Part shown: piece after piece, positions 51,001 through 61,743 of the stretch
Layout of the letters: the number at the start of each line of letters is the position of its first letter
How positions within the stretch are numbered: the stretch's first letter is position 1
Assembly: GCA_964036665.1 (NCBI GenBank)
Contig: OZ038530.1
Span: 7,578,501 to 7,642,500, forward strand
From: Gordius sp. MW1
Lineage: Eukaryota > Nematomorpha > Gordioida > Gordea > Gordiidae
DNA length: 64,000 bases
Direction of reading: 5' to 3'
Notes under the pieces: model-generated
What the model saw: the letters and a program-made list of their open reading frames with translations, nothing else
Database searches by the model: none
What the model was told of the DNA's origin: nothing
Position numbers and translations under genes: made by a program

Positions 51001-51399
51001 ATTATTAATAATATATTATTAAGATTTTTATTAAGTTCATTAATTTTATTTTTATTTTCATTATAATTATTAATAATATATTTTTATGATTTTTATTAAG
51101 TTTATTATTTTTATTTTATTTTTATTATTATTATTAATAACATTTTTTCATGATTTTTATTATTTTTATTATTTTTAATTTTATTATTTTTATTATTTTT
51201 ATTTTTTTTATTTATATATATATTTTTACTATTATTATTTTTATTTTTATTTTGATTATTATTAATATTATATTTATTTTTATTATTATTATTTTTATTT
51301 ATATTTTTATTTATATTTTTATGTTTATTATTTTTATATTTATTTTTATTTTTATTAGTTTTATATTTATTTTTATTATTATTATTGTTTTTATGCCAA

Positions 51400-52160
51400 A
51401 ATAGATTATTTTTGTAAAATTCAACTGATTTTTTTGTAGCTTGCCCAACTTGTTGCTTTCTAATGGAGAACTACGGAACTGACTAAAGAATTGCCCTAAA
51501 ATAAATAATGTCCGCTGTTTGCATTTACTTTGTCTAACCCCGGCTAGACCCTACAAAACTTTATTATTTTTTTGCCTTAACTAATTACCTCTCTAATTCT
51601 CAACTGATTCTTTTTGACCCTTGCCCGCTTGATGCTTTATAATAGAATTTGTTATTAAGCTTCATAGATTATTTATGATTAATTAAAACTACGTGCCTAA
51701 ATTTTTGCTTGTTTCGTCCTACCTTTTTTTTCTTCACCTTAAGTTTATAACGGTAAATTAAAACTATAACAAAAAATTTGTCTCCAAATAAAAAACAAAT
51801 AAACCGCCGGTTGGCTTTAAGTTTTCTAACCCAGCCCCCATGCCAAAATCCTTTTATTTTGGGCCTCAACTTTTTTTTTTTTAATTTCTACCGATTATTG
51901 TTAAAGCTTGCCCAACTTGTTAAAGGAGAACTACCAATCTGGCTAAATAATTGACCAAAAATAAATTATGGTTTTCATTTAATATTTCTGACACCGGCCC
52001 GCTAAAATTGATAGTTTTGTAAATTTCAACTGATTTTGTAGCCTGTTTAACTAGTTGCTTTATAAAGGAGAACCACACCACGTATCTCGCTGAATAATTG
52101 CTCAAAAATAAATTATGACCGCTGTTAACTTTAAAATTATTCTCACCCCGGCTATGTACA
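51400..52160. repeat. Diverged tandem repeat right of the satellite
   Basis: At least four related segments (about 51407, 51593, 51878 and 52016) with TTCAACTGATTTT, TTGCCCAACTTGTTGCTTT, GGAGAACTAC, AATTGCCC..AAATAAATTATG and CCCCGGCTA. Units of about 135-285 bp, strongly diverged. No coding function was seen. Confidence 0.65.
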
Positions 52161-52945
52161 TTTTGATATGAAGGCAATGTTAATCTCCTCTCAAATAGCC
52201 TTATTGTAGCAAACGTGAAAATTAGTTCTGTTAACAGAGTATTATTGTAATTTTGGGGCCGGTTGAACACTTTTACTCAATTCATTTTGACTTAAATAAT
52301 TTGGTTTAGGTTACAACGCAGCAGAATTACTTTGCCTTCATTTTTTTTGGAGTTATTTTTGAAACTTACTGATTCAAAATGCACCCATAAAAATTTGCAT
52401 GAAGGGTAACGTGGGTTTTAATTATCAAAATTTTTTGATTAATATTAGAAATTTATCTTTATCCACATATGTAAGTAATTAATATATTTTTTTATAATTT
52501 GTTTTTTTAATTTTATTTTTAATGCTCTATTTATCAAGCCTGTGTACTTGTTAAAATCCCTTTTAGCAATATTTTTGATTGAAATTTTAATATACTAATC
52601 AAAGTTCAATTTTTTAATATTACCCATTAATATTTATTTAACTACATTAATAAGCCAAAAATATGACAAAGTGTACATAACTAAAGCAATTATTTTAATT
52701 TCATAAATTATTTTGAAAAAATTAAATTTTTGAAATCCCTAGACCATACGAAACTTATACATAAATAATTGTAAATTTATGAAATGCTTTGTGTTTTATG
52801 CCAAAGCCCACATGTATAAATTAAAATATCAAATTATATTAATCAAAATAAGGTTAATACAAAAAATATAGTATGACTAAAAATTTTCACGATTTATTAT
52901 ATTTTTCCAATATTTACATGTTAATTTCAATTTTATAACCGTTTT
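52161..52945. other. AT-rich non-coding stretch
   Basis: Nothing recognised. Confidence 0.4.
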
Positions 52946-54095
52946 ATAGACCATGGATGAGCTCGAGTTTTTTGGTAAATGGGACGAGGATTAGAAGGAC
53001 TTACAGATAAGCGGGAAAGATTAATAGAGTGGAGTGGTGGGCTGGTGGGCCGAATTACACAAAGGGCAACATTACAAATATTTTCAAAATATTTCTTTTA
53101 ATTTGTTGTTCTATTTTAATTATTTAGCCGTCCCGTCCCTTTTAAATTTAATAACAATTCTTATGTACTTAACAAAATTATAGTTTAAATACAAAAAAAT
53201 CATCACTTCGCCCCTCCCTAGATCATTATAGAATTGCTTACCGCGTCCCTAAATAATAGCTACGCACATGTTTAATGATAATTAAGGAGATGAGTGATAA
53301 CCATGCAATCATTTTATTGTCCGCGATAATAATGAGCGACATCCATATTTTAAATGACTTGTGGTACATTTTGTCAAAACTATGAATGATAAATCAATGT
53401 TAAAAGTGATGTCAAAATCAAATATCAAGGCAATTCTAATTTTTTAAAACTTCAGTCTTTTAAAGAATTAAATTTTATTTAAAGCATGATATTCATTAAA
53501 TGTTAACATTTTAATTTTTATATTTACTGAATGAACCATGGATGATCTCGGGGAAAAATGGCGATATTATTTCAAGCATGTGGATCAAGGATGCCCACGG
53601 ATTTACAAAAATGAAAAGGATTGGTGGGATGGAGAGGTGGGTTGGTGGGTTTTATAACTTTTAAACTGCAAACACAACGGTACTTTATATTCGCAAAATA
53701 CATTTGTTATAAGTTGAACTATTTATTTTGAAACTACCATCTTTAATAAATGTATTAATTTTAAAGAATAAATAGTCACTAAAATAAAGCAATCGTTTTA
53801 TTACCCATAATAATTTCACTTTGATAAATTAATGATTCGTTTAAGGTTTTAAAATATTTTAAATATAGAGGCAAATTAAATAATACTAAAAAACTAATAA
53901 TTTTATGATTTACCCTAACTACTAATATTCTTCAAACTTTACATTTTTTGTTTTATTTTATTGCATATGAATGACTTTGAGGAAATCGGGACGTTTCGTT
54001 CAGCAAATGAGCGAAGGATTTGCAGGGATTTACGCAAATGGTTAAAGGAATGGCGGGATGGAGAGGTGGGTTGGTGGGCTTAATTTTTAAAAATG
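52946..54095 (+). repeat. Three diverged tandem units, each with a short ATG frame
   Basis: Units start near 52951, 53538 and 53967. Each has an ATG followed by Asp/Asn-Asp/Glu-Leu/Phe codons, then about 90 bp later a GATGGAGAGGTGGGTTGGTG motif. In units 2 and 3 the frame is open for 39 and 38 codons and ends DGEVGWW; in unit 1 it is broken by stops. Downstream sequence is also shared (AACACAACGGTACTT / AACATAACAGGTGCTT). Unit 1 is longer because it holds an insertion ending TAGCTACGCACATG near 53270. They could be decayed exons of a tandem gene family or a non-coding repeat. Confidence 0.55.
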
Positions 54096-54788
54096 TGAAC
54101 ATAACAGGTGCTTAATGTATTTGTTACTATTGTTTTTATTTATTATAAATACATATTTATTACTTAAAAAACTCGAAAATTAAACGCATCTATTTTATGG
54201 TTATAGATGTATGAGCGAACGAACACTTATAATGTGCGACATTTTTGTACAAATAAACAACATCAAATTGAGGTCAAATGAATGTAAAGTTTTTATAACA
54301 TAAATGCAATTAAAGCGCAAAATGGAATTGAAAACATAATATTAACGCTTCTCCGATAGCGACACGTCAGAGTAACGTTGGATCCTCGCTACATGAACAT
54401 AGATATCTATAGGGGATACGACATGCCCCAGACTATCGAAAGCATCCAACCTGTGAAAAAGGGGAAGTGTTGAGGGTTGAAAGATTGTTAGATTACGTGT
54501 GTGTAATGTTTTGATTGATGTATTATTTATATTTCGTAATTCCTCACCTAATTTGAATATATATATATCGCTTCTTATCAGCTGTAGTCCCTCCCTCCAA
54601 ATAAATTTTTAGCTGTGATGGCTCCTTTAAAATAATCGTTCCTGCCTTCTTTAACATTCTTCCATCAACATTAATTTATAATTTTTCTTTCTAAATTTAA
54701 AAAGAAAATTTAAAGATACACTGATCCCAAACATTGCAGTTTTTATATGGTAATCAATACAAAGTGATTTATGGAACAATTTTATAAT
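54096..54788. other. AT-rich non-coding stretch
   Basis: Nothing recognised. Confidence 0.4.
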
Positions 54789-55600
54789 AAACTAGCTGAC
54801 CCGGCAAACGTTGTTTTGCTAAAAATACAATTTTCTTTAATATAATAAAATTCGAGAAAACTTCAGCCTTGTATGTATGACGTCATTATTGTATATGATG
54901 CTATAAATGAAACTGGCCGGGAAATGTCCGATATTTTTAAAACGAAAAGGTATTTTAGGAATCTAAAAAAGCTATTTTACCCCTGGCCGCCCTGGGCCTC
55001 TACGGCTAAATTTTCGCGCGAATCGGGCTGGTAGTTTCAGAGTTTAGCCCTTTTTTAAAACGAAATGTCCGATATTTTTGAAACGAAAAGGTATTTTAGG
55101 AATCTGAAAGATCGACCACTTGATAATAATGGCATAAATTGCATAATTTAAATTTTATTTATTTAATTTAAAATAATTTTGACCGTATACTGTAACATTT
55201 TTATAATACTTTAAATTATCTAATTCGAGAAAACTACAACCTTGTATGTATGACGTCATTATTGTATATGATGCTACGGGAAATGTGCGATATTTTTAAA
55301 ACGAAAAGGTATTTTAGGAATCCGAAAAAGATATTTTACCCCTGGCCGCCCTGGGCATCTATGGCTAAATTTTCGCGCGAATCGGGCCGGTAGTTTCAGA
55401 GTTTAGCGCTTTTTTAAAACAAAATGTCCGATATTTTTAAAACTAAAAGGAATTTTAGGATTCTAAAAAAGCTATTTTACCCCTGGCCGCCCTGGGCATA
55501 TATGGCTAAATTTTCGCGCGAATCGGGCCGGTAGTTTCAGAATTTAGCTCTTACATACATACACACATACAAACACTTTACTTTATATATATAGATTAAA
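54789..55600 (+). mobile_element. CTAGCTGACCCGGCAAACG dispersed element with repeated 3' module
   Basis: Starts ACTAGCTGACCCGGCAAACG and ends with a TACATACATACACACATACA tail and TATATATAGATTA, a layout of short non-autonomous retroelements common in invertebrates. A module (AAATGTCCGATATTTTTAAA.., CCTGGCCGCCCTGGGC.., TTCGCGCGAATCGGG, GTAGTTTCAGAGTTTAGC) occurs about four times: near 54922, a partial copy near 55066, and near 55270 and 55424. TGTATGACGTCATTATTGTA is doubled (54871 and 55244). No coding frame was found. Confidence 0.6.
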
Positions 55601-56049
55601 GATGAAAGAATGTTGTTTTTTAGAAAAACATATTGATAGATTTTAAAATTATAAAGCATTTGAAAAGTCATATAAAAAAGTTTAAAAAAAAGCTTTTGAT
55701 TATAGAATGGAGCTTATTTATTTTAATACGATAATTTATGGGTACAAAATAAGCAAACTTCTAAATTTTAAAAGGATGTATTTATTAAACACATGTCAAC
55801 ATTGATTAGTAAAAAGTGATGTCCACTTGTGATAATGTACATTGTTCATGACGCGTACGTTTTTGCTTTATCTATAAAGTTTAACTCAAAAGCCAACCAG
55901 TGGTTATTAGCTGGTCTGTTTGCGAAAGCAAAATAAAAGTCTTTTACAGAAGCATAGGTCCACAGCAATTATTGAAAAAATAAAAGTGACAACCAAAACG
56001 AACCAATAAATTGTATAGAAATAAATTATTAGTTTAAAATAGTCGACTA

Positions 56050-57759
56050 AGGGGCTTATAAATGATGCGAGAAATCATGCCTCATCAATCAACGCCCTAT
56101 GAAAGATGAGGCTGAAGAACTCCGACTTTCTATTATTCCAGAAGTTAAACATTACATCGAGAAAGGACTTTGGGCGGCCACAACGGACATGTGGACTTCT
56201 AATTAAACAAAAACAAGTTTTTTACTTATTTATTCACATAAATGTTAGCTTGAGAAAAAAAATATTTGTAACACCTTTTATGTATGAAAAAAAAATCATA
56301 TTTGTTAATAATCAGGTTGTTAATATTGTGTAAAATTAGTTAAAATATTTCAATAAAATGATGATGATTAATGTTACGTTATTATTTACTATTTACTTTT
56401 GATCTTAGTTATACCAAATTATATGACAATTTTTACCTTAGATCTTATTTAATTAATCCGAATTATATAATCTGTTCGATATCATATTTATAAGTATAGT
56501 CCCCATAGAATCCGTGATTGCGAAGAGGCACGAAATATATTATCAAGTAAGAAACGCGAGAATTATGTGTGTTATAATATCTGATTCTAAACACGAACAA
56601 AGAGAGATTAAAATCTCCTGTAAGATCATCCACGCGTGACCTGAACTGCCAGCGCAGCTGGTATTAGTACTACGCGTATAATAATGCGAAGAGAGAGAGA
56701 GAAGTGGGGGGGGGGGAACGCGTATGCATTAATCCGCGTCTAACAAAACGATGAGAGAGGGGTGAGGGGGGGGGGAGACGTACGGTATTTTGCGTGGTAG
56801 ACATCCACGACATATTGTCAAGGCTAGACAATTATCAATAATTAAATTGCACAGCACACCTTATAAACAATAAAAAATTCCTAAATCAAGCAGCCACGGT
56901 TGTTTTTAATGAATGCCTCTAAAGAATTAGGGCACTTTAAACAGAGTGGACCTAACAGCATGCTGCCCCATACCTTACATCAAGGTGAAATTGTAAGGTG
57001 GAACCCAAAACTGACCCTTTTTAATTCTATCTATAAGTGACGAAGTTGAAGCGACATTGGAACAACAAAATGAACTTTCATACTTGGAACATATAAATAA
57101 ATGTTGTTAAAATTTTTAAAACAAGTTTAACAGCCGTTTAAAGAGGCTTCTCTACAGATGTAGGCTGATAACGAACCTACAATACCAGATGTATATTTAT
57201 GGATGATTAAAATAATTAATGCGATATCGGATTGCGGTTTATTCGGCGGATAAATCAACATTATTAAGAATCGTTTAAAAGAAGTTATCAGAGAAAAAAT
57301 GGTAATTTATATCACAAAATAACCTCGGGATTGCATCTAAAGTTTAGACAAATGAAGAATAAAAATTAGATATATATTAAGATATTAGAAATATTATAGA
57401 GCAAGAAGGATGTCTATATAGGAAAATCTTCAGTTTTACTGGCCTCAAAGACACCTCTCGTAAGTACTTTAAAATTTTATATTTATTAATCTATTAGGTA
57501 AGATACCAAAAACACTTTTTTATGAATGGGATGATGGTGATCGAAATCGTGTGACGGATGAGTTTAGTCAATATTTAGATGAGAATATTGAGGCTGATTT
57601 CGATTTGTTAAAATGATGGAGGAGGCCAAGTATTATATTTAAAATTAATTTTAGCCGTTAATAGATAGCCTAAATTAGCACATTTAGGCCATATGATATT
57701 ATGTACACCGGCAACAGAGAGCGAAATTTTTTTATGGGAAGGCTTGTAGAAGAAAGACG
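56050..57759 (+). pseudogene. hAT transposase fossil
   Basis: Plus-strand frames, broken by many stops and shifts, follow the order of a hAT transposase: SIIPEVKHYIEKGLWAATTD followed by MWTSN (about 56130-56205), VEATLEQQNEL (about 57045), ADNEPTIPDVYLWM (about 57170), LKEVIREKM (about 57277), then the C-terminal dimerisation region DEFSQYLDENIEADFDLL (about 57555-57610), a W-W codon pair, PATESEIF (about 57707) and EERR just before 57759. A gypsy LTR starts at 57760, interrupting the hAT sequence near its C-terminus. No inverted ends were identified. Confidence 0.75.
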
Positions 57760-58138
57760 TGTAGAGGCTACGAATTAAATTAAACGCGCTAATTGGAATC
57801 AAAAACCTTTCTTTCGCACGCTACTTTCCCTTGACCCCGTCTAGGTGAATTCTAACACGTTATTTTATTTAATAGCCCCTCGTGTACTTAACCATCACGT
57901 TATTTTTATTTTAATAGCCCCTCGCTTGTACTTAACCATCACGTTATTTTTATTTTAATAGCCCCTCGCTTGTATTCAACCATCGCCTGATTATTCAAAT
58001 CATAATGGGCTCGCGCAGCTACATAAGCACAACCTTTAAAACTAACAGGATCATTATTCATTTTTTCGCATATATTTTACACTACCAATAAACTCGATTA
58101 CTAAAGTATCTCTTCTAATTAATGAAATAACCACTTCA
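57760..58138 (+). repeat. 5' LTR of gypsy element 1 (379 bp)
   Basis: Starts TGTAGAGGCTACG and ends AACCACTTCA. Carries about three copies of a 43-bp motif (AACCATCACGTTATTTTT..AATAGCCCCTCG). Matches the inverted LTRs at 60458-60833 and 63425-63804. Confidence 0.9.
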
Positions 58139-58140
58139 TT

Positions 58141-58149
58141 TGGTGACCC
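58141..58149 (+). other. Primer-binding site of gypsy element 1
   Basis: TGGTGACCC, two bases after the LTR. The same site stands in element 2 on the minus strand (63414-63422). Confidence 0.7.
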
Positions 58150-58153
58150 AAAA

Positions 58154-60443
58154 ATGTCCACGCAACCATCTAATATGGAGGTTAAAAGCGAAAATGCCGC
58201 ATATTTTAAACTGCCACAGTTTAACAATATAAACCCCCGCTCATGGTTCATCCAAATAGAGGCTCTTTTCTTGGTAAAAAAGATAAAAAGCGAAGCTACC
58301 AAAGTTGGGTACTTAATAGAAGCCTTGCCACTGGAAATAACCATCGAAATTCAAGACATCCTACAAAATACGCCCGACATTTTACCCTATACAACCATGA
58401 AAGCAGCCATCATAGACCGCACTAGCCAATCCGATTCTGCTAGACTTCGTGCTCTTCTCACAACTGTGGAATTAGGAGATCGCACCCCATGCCAGCTTTC
58501 ATGAAAAATCTTCTGGGAACGAATTCCATGGATGAACGAGTTCTTAAAGAACTTTGGTTAGAAAAACTTCCAAAAAACATGACCGGCATTTTGGCAATTG
58601 TTTTTGACGAGCAGTCCCTCTACAAAATGGCCGAAACTGCGGACAAAATTGTAGAGACCTACCACAACTCCACATGTCCAATTGTAAATGTAGTCACGGA
58701 AGATGAATCGACTCGGCTTAGGGAGATGATTGCAAAACTCACACACGAGGTACAAAATTTAAAAATCTCAATCAATAGGCCACGTGATCGTTCCAACTCA
58801 AGACGCCGCAATCCCTCTACCGTTCGCCACCCTAGCGCGCATATTCAACCAAATATACTTTGTTGGTACCATTACCGCTTTAAAGACAAGGCGCTCAAAT
58901 GCGTGTAACCTTGCGCATTTAACCCCCACCCCCTCCCTCGACAAACTAGTAGACCACCCAGGGATGGCGACGCTTGGACTTAGTCTAAAACTTAGTCGCT
59001 TATTTTACATATTCGACAAATCCACGGGTCAGCGACTTCTCATTGACACAGGCGCGGAGATTTCCGTTATTCCGCCTTCTCGAGACCATTCCTTGACCCC
59101 TTCATATGTGCAACTTCAGGCCGCCAATTCTACCCCTATCAAAACATATGGCTAAAAGCTTTTCACTTTGGACCTCTGCCTACGCAAAGAATTTAGATGG
59201 ATTTTTACAATAGCAGACGTTAAACAGCCAATCATCGGAGCCGATTTTCTTAATCACAACCATCTAGTAGTTTATATAAAAAAGAAGCAGCTTTTTTACA
59301 CTCAAACGACATTAACATCTGCAGGCAAGGCTACACTCGCTACGTCAATCAACATACAAGTTGGGATAATTGGCACCTCCCCTATCAAATCACTACTTCA
59401 GAAGTATGCCTCCATAGTGTCCCCTTCTGATTATAAGGCTCAAGTAACTCATAGCACTCAACACCATTTCCACACCAACGGCCCCCCGGTTCGCTCAAAA
59501 CAAAGGAGACTCTTCCCGGACAAGCTTAAGATTGCCCGAGACACTCACATGCTCGAACTTGGTATTATCCGTCCCTCTAACAGTGACTGGTCCTCACCCC
59601 TGCACATGGTACCCAAGAAGGCCGCGGGAGATTGGAGACCTTGTGGCGACTATCGCATGCTCAACAGTCGTACAATTCCCGACTGTTATCCACTTCCCCA
59701 CCTCCATGAATTTTGCGCTGACCCTTTGCAATAAAACGGTATTCTCAAAGATCGACTTAGTCAGGGCATACCACCAAATTCCAATGGCCCCCGAGGATAT
59801 TTCTAAAACCGCCCTCACAACCCCGTTCGGTCTTTTTGAATTTCTTCGCATGCCATTTGGCCTTCGCAACGCTGCCCAGACGTTTCAACGCTTTATGGAC
59901 CAAGTTTTTAGAGAACTTGACTTTGTTTTTGTTTACCTTGACGACGTACTCATCGCGAGTTCTTCCATTGATGAACACCACAATCATATTAGACTGGTTT
60001 TTGAAAGACTCAAGTCTTTCGGTATTAAAATCAGTCAGGATAAATGCGTATGGTGCCAAAACGAAATAAATTTTTTGGGACACAAAATCACCCCTCAAGG
60101 TTTGTCACCCCTTCAGGACAAGGTGGAAGCAATCCTCAATTTCCCACAGCCTACTTCGATGACTCAGTTGAGACGCTTCTTAGGGATGATTAATTTTTAT
60201 AGACGGTTTATTCCGATGTGTGCCGATTTACTCAAACCTCTCACCGATTTGCTCCACGGTTCAAAGAAGACAATTTCCTGCACCCCGGAAGTTTCGACTG
60301 CTTTTAACATTGCCAAACTCGCTTTAAGCAATGTCGTGCCTCTCTCCCATCTTCAAAAAGACGCTCAACTCTCAATCACCACCGACGCCTCCAACTCAGC
60401 TGTAGGAGCCGTATTACATCAAACAACTAACGCTTCTAATTAA
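58154..60443 (+). pseudogene. Gypsy element 1 gag-pol remnant
   Basis: A retrotransposon polyprotein for particle formation and reverse transcription. In order: gag capsid ([19 protein letters not shown] from residue 19, [22 protein letters not shown]), a zinc-knuckle-like CWYHYRF..KC, the aspartic protease [12 protein letters not shown], reverse transcriptase ([37 protein letters not shown], catalytic YLDD) and the first RNase H motif TTDASNSAVGAVL. It is dead: a short deletion frameshifts gag near 58490, a stop follows the knuckle at 58906, a frameshift lies near 58930, a stop lies at 59153, and a one-base insertion disrupts the frame near 59715. After 60430 the sequence changes to LTR-end DNA. 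RNase H is cut and integrase is lost. Confidence 0.9.
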
Positions 60444-60481
60444 ATGAAATAACCACTGTGGTTATTTCATTTAATTAGAAG
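60433..60481. repeat. Perfect palindrome at the tail-to-tail junction
   Basis: Two 24-bp arms (60433-60456 and 60458-60481) around a single T (60457). Each arm is the end of the family's LTR. The left arm continues the plus-strand element and the right arm begins the inverted LTR of element 2. Confidence 0.97.
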
Positions 60482-60833
60482 AGATACTTTAGTAATCGAG
60501 TTTATTGGTAGTGTAAAGTATATGCGAAAAAATGAATAAACATTCTGTTAGTTTTAAAGGTTGTGCTTATCTAGCTGCGCGAGCCCATAATTATTTGAAT
60601 AATCAGGCGATGGTTGAATACAAGCGAGGGGCTATTAAAAAAAATAACGTGATGGTTAAGTACAAGCGAGGGGCTATTAAAATAAAAATAACGTGATGGT
60701 TAAGTACAAACGAGGGGCTATTAAATAAAGTAACGTGTTAGAATTCGCCTAGACGGGGTCAAGGGAAAGTAGCGCGCGAAAGAAAGGTTTTTGATTCCAA
60801 TTAGCTCGTTTAATTTAATTCGTAGCCTCTACA
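60458..60833 (-). repeat. 3' LTR of gypsy element 2 (376 bp)
   Basis: Reads, on the minus strand, TGTAGAGGCTACG to AACCAC. It lacks the TTCA of the full LTR. Confidence 0.9.
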
Positions 60834-60866
60834 ACTATCCTCGGGGCTCCACTCGGAGAGTTGTGG

Positions 60867-61743
60867 CTAGTGTAGTAGTTTATAGCGCCAATGCACGTGC
60901 CTTCCTCTCGATGTGATGTATGGGCTTTCTTTTAATTTTGTTAGGTCTGGGTCGGAGTTAGCTGGTCCGGCGATGTCGTCGGAGGGACAAACTTTGGGTG
61001 GATTAACATTTTCGGTATCCGTAAACGGCTGAGTTGAAGTATCTAAATATGCAGGTTTCAATCGCTCGATCGAAACTGAGTCAGCTTTTCCGTTTTTTTT
61101 AATAATGAAATATTTAGCATGTTTGGACTTTACTCTGAACGGGCCGTCATAAGGTGGCACCAAACTTTTTCGAACGAAATCATTACGGATAAAAACGTAT
61201 TTACAGTCTCTAAGAAGTGAAGTTGTACTCGTTGTCAATTGTGTCCTGACTTTTTTAAAAGGTAAATGGTAAAAATGTTGTTTTAGGCATTTAATAAATT
61301 CGGAGGCGTTATGAGGTGTTCTTGAGTTCGTGAAAAATTCGCCGGGAAGTCTAAGTGTAGTGCCATAAACTAATTCGGCTGGAGTGCAACCTAAGTCTTC
61401 CTTGATTGTGGTTCGAATGCCAAGCAAAATTAATGGTAAGAGCTCATCCCATTTGTTTGTGTCACCTTGTGCCATCAAGGAACTTTTCAACTGTCGATGA
61501 AATCTTTCAATCATGCTATTGGCTTGTGGATGATAGGCAGTGGTTGTGATGTGATTTACACCAAGGAGTTGCGTGAGATTCCGAAATGATTCGGACTCAA
61601 ACTGGGGACCTCTATCTGTTGTGAGGCTTGATGGTACTCCGAGGTCAGCTATCCAATACTTGATCAGAGCTTTTGCAACCGTTTGGGCTGAGGTGTCACG
61701 GATCGGCATGGCGACAGGCCATCGTGTCAAACGGTCAATAATG
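60867..61743 (-). pseudogene. Gypsy element 2 integrase, N-terminally deleted
   Basis: An open frame of about 290 residues covering the second half of the integrase core and the C-terminal domain. It reads DRLTRWPVAMPI, TTDRGPQFESESF (second catalytic Asp), YHPQANSMIERFHRQLK (catalytic Glu), then a C-terminal part with VPPYDGPFRVKSK and SIERLKPAYLD. Stop at 60869-60867. The zinc finger and first catalytic Asp lie in the deleted part, so it cannot integrate DNA. Its upstream end is the deletion junction with reverse transcriptase (61742-61745). Confidence 0.9.

Larger units (their letters stand above)
32010..51395 (+). repeat. 19.4-kb T-rich minisatellite array
   Basis: Roughly 270 tandem units of about 70 bp (range about 58-76). 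A unit runs TTAATAATATATTTTTATGA, TTTTTATTAAGTTTATTATT, TTTATTTTATTTTTATTATTATTA. The plus strand is nearly all T and A with T far in excess; G and C appear only at fixed points (ATGATT, AAG or CAAG or ATG before TTTATT). Variants at those points (TTAAG, TCAAG, TTATG) tag unit types. The edges (32010-32160 and 51150-51395) are degenerate, as expected when unequal exchange homogenises the centre. Repeating frames of Ile, Phe, Leu and Tyr in it are artefacts of the repeat. Confidence 0.97.
57760..60456 (+). mobile_element. Ty3/gypsy element 1, 3'-truncated
   Basis: 5' LTR, primer-binding site and gag to the start of RNase H, then an abrupt end at a palindromic junction. Integrase and 3' LTR are missing, except for the last 24 bp of an LTR at 60433-60456. 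It belongs to the same family as the two minus-strand copies to the right. It has inserted into a hAT fossil. Confidence 0.9.

Noticed and set aside
51330-51350. Yeast ARS-like match TTTTATGTTTA as a replication origin
   Set aside because: A chance match is expected in such T-rich DNA, and the motif is not informative in animals.
58054-58344. 96-codon minus-strand frame over the gypsy LTR and gag start
   Set aside because: Antisense to gag and LTR; no protein similarity. The same applies to the small plus-strand frames antisense to element 2 at 61573-62993.
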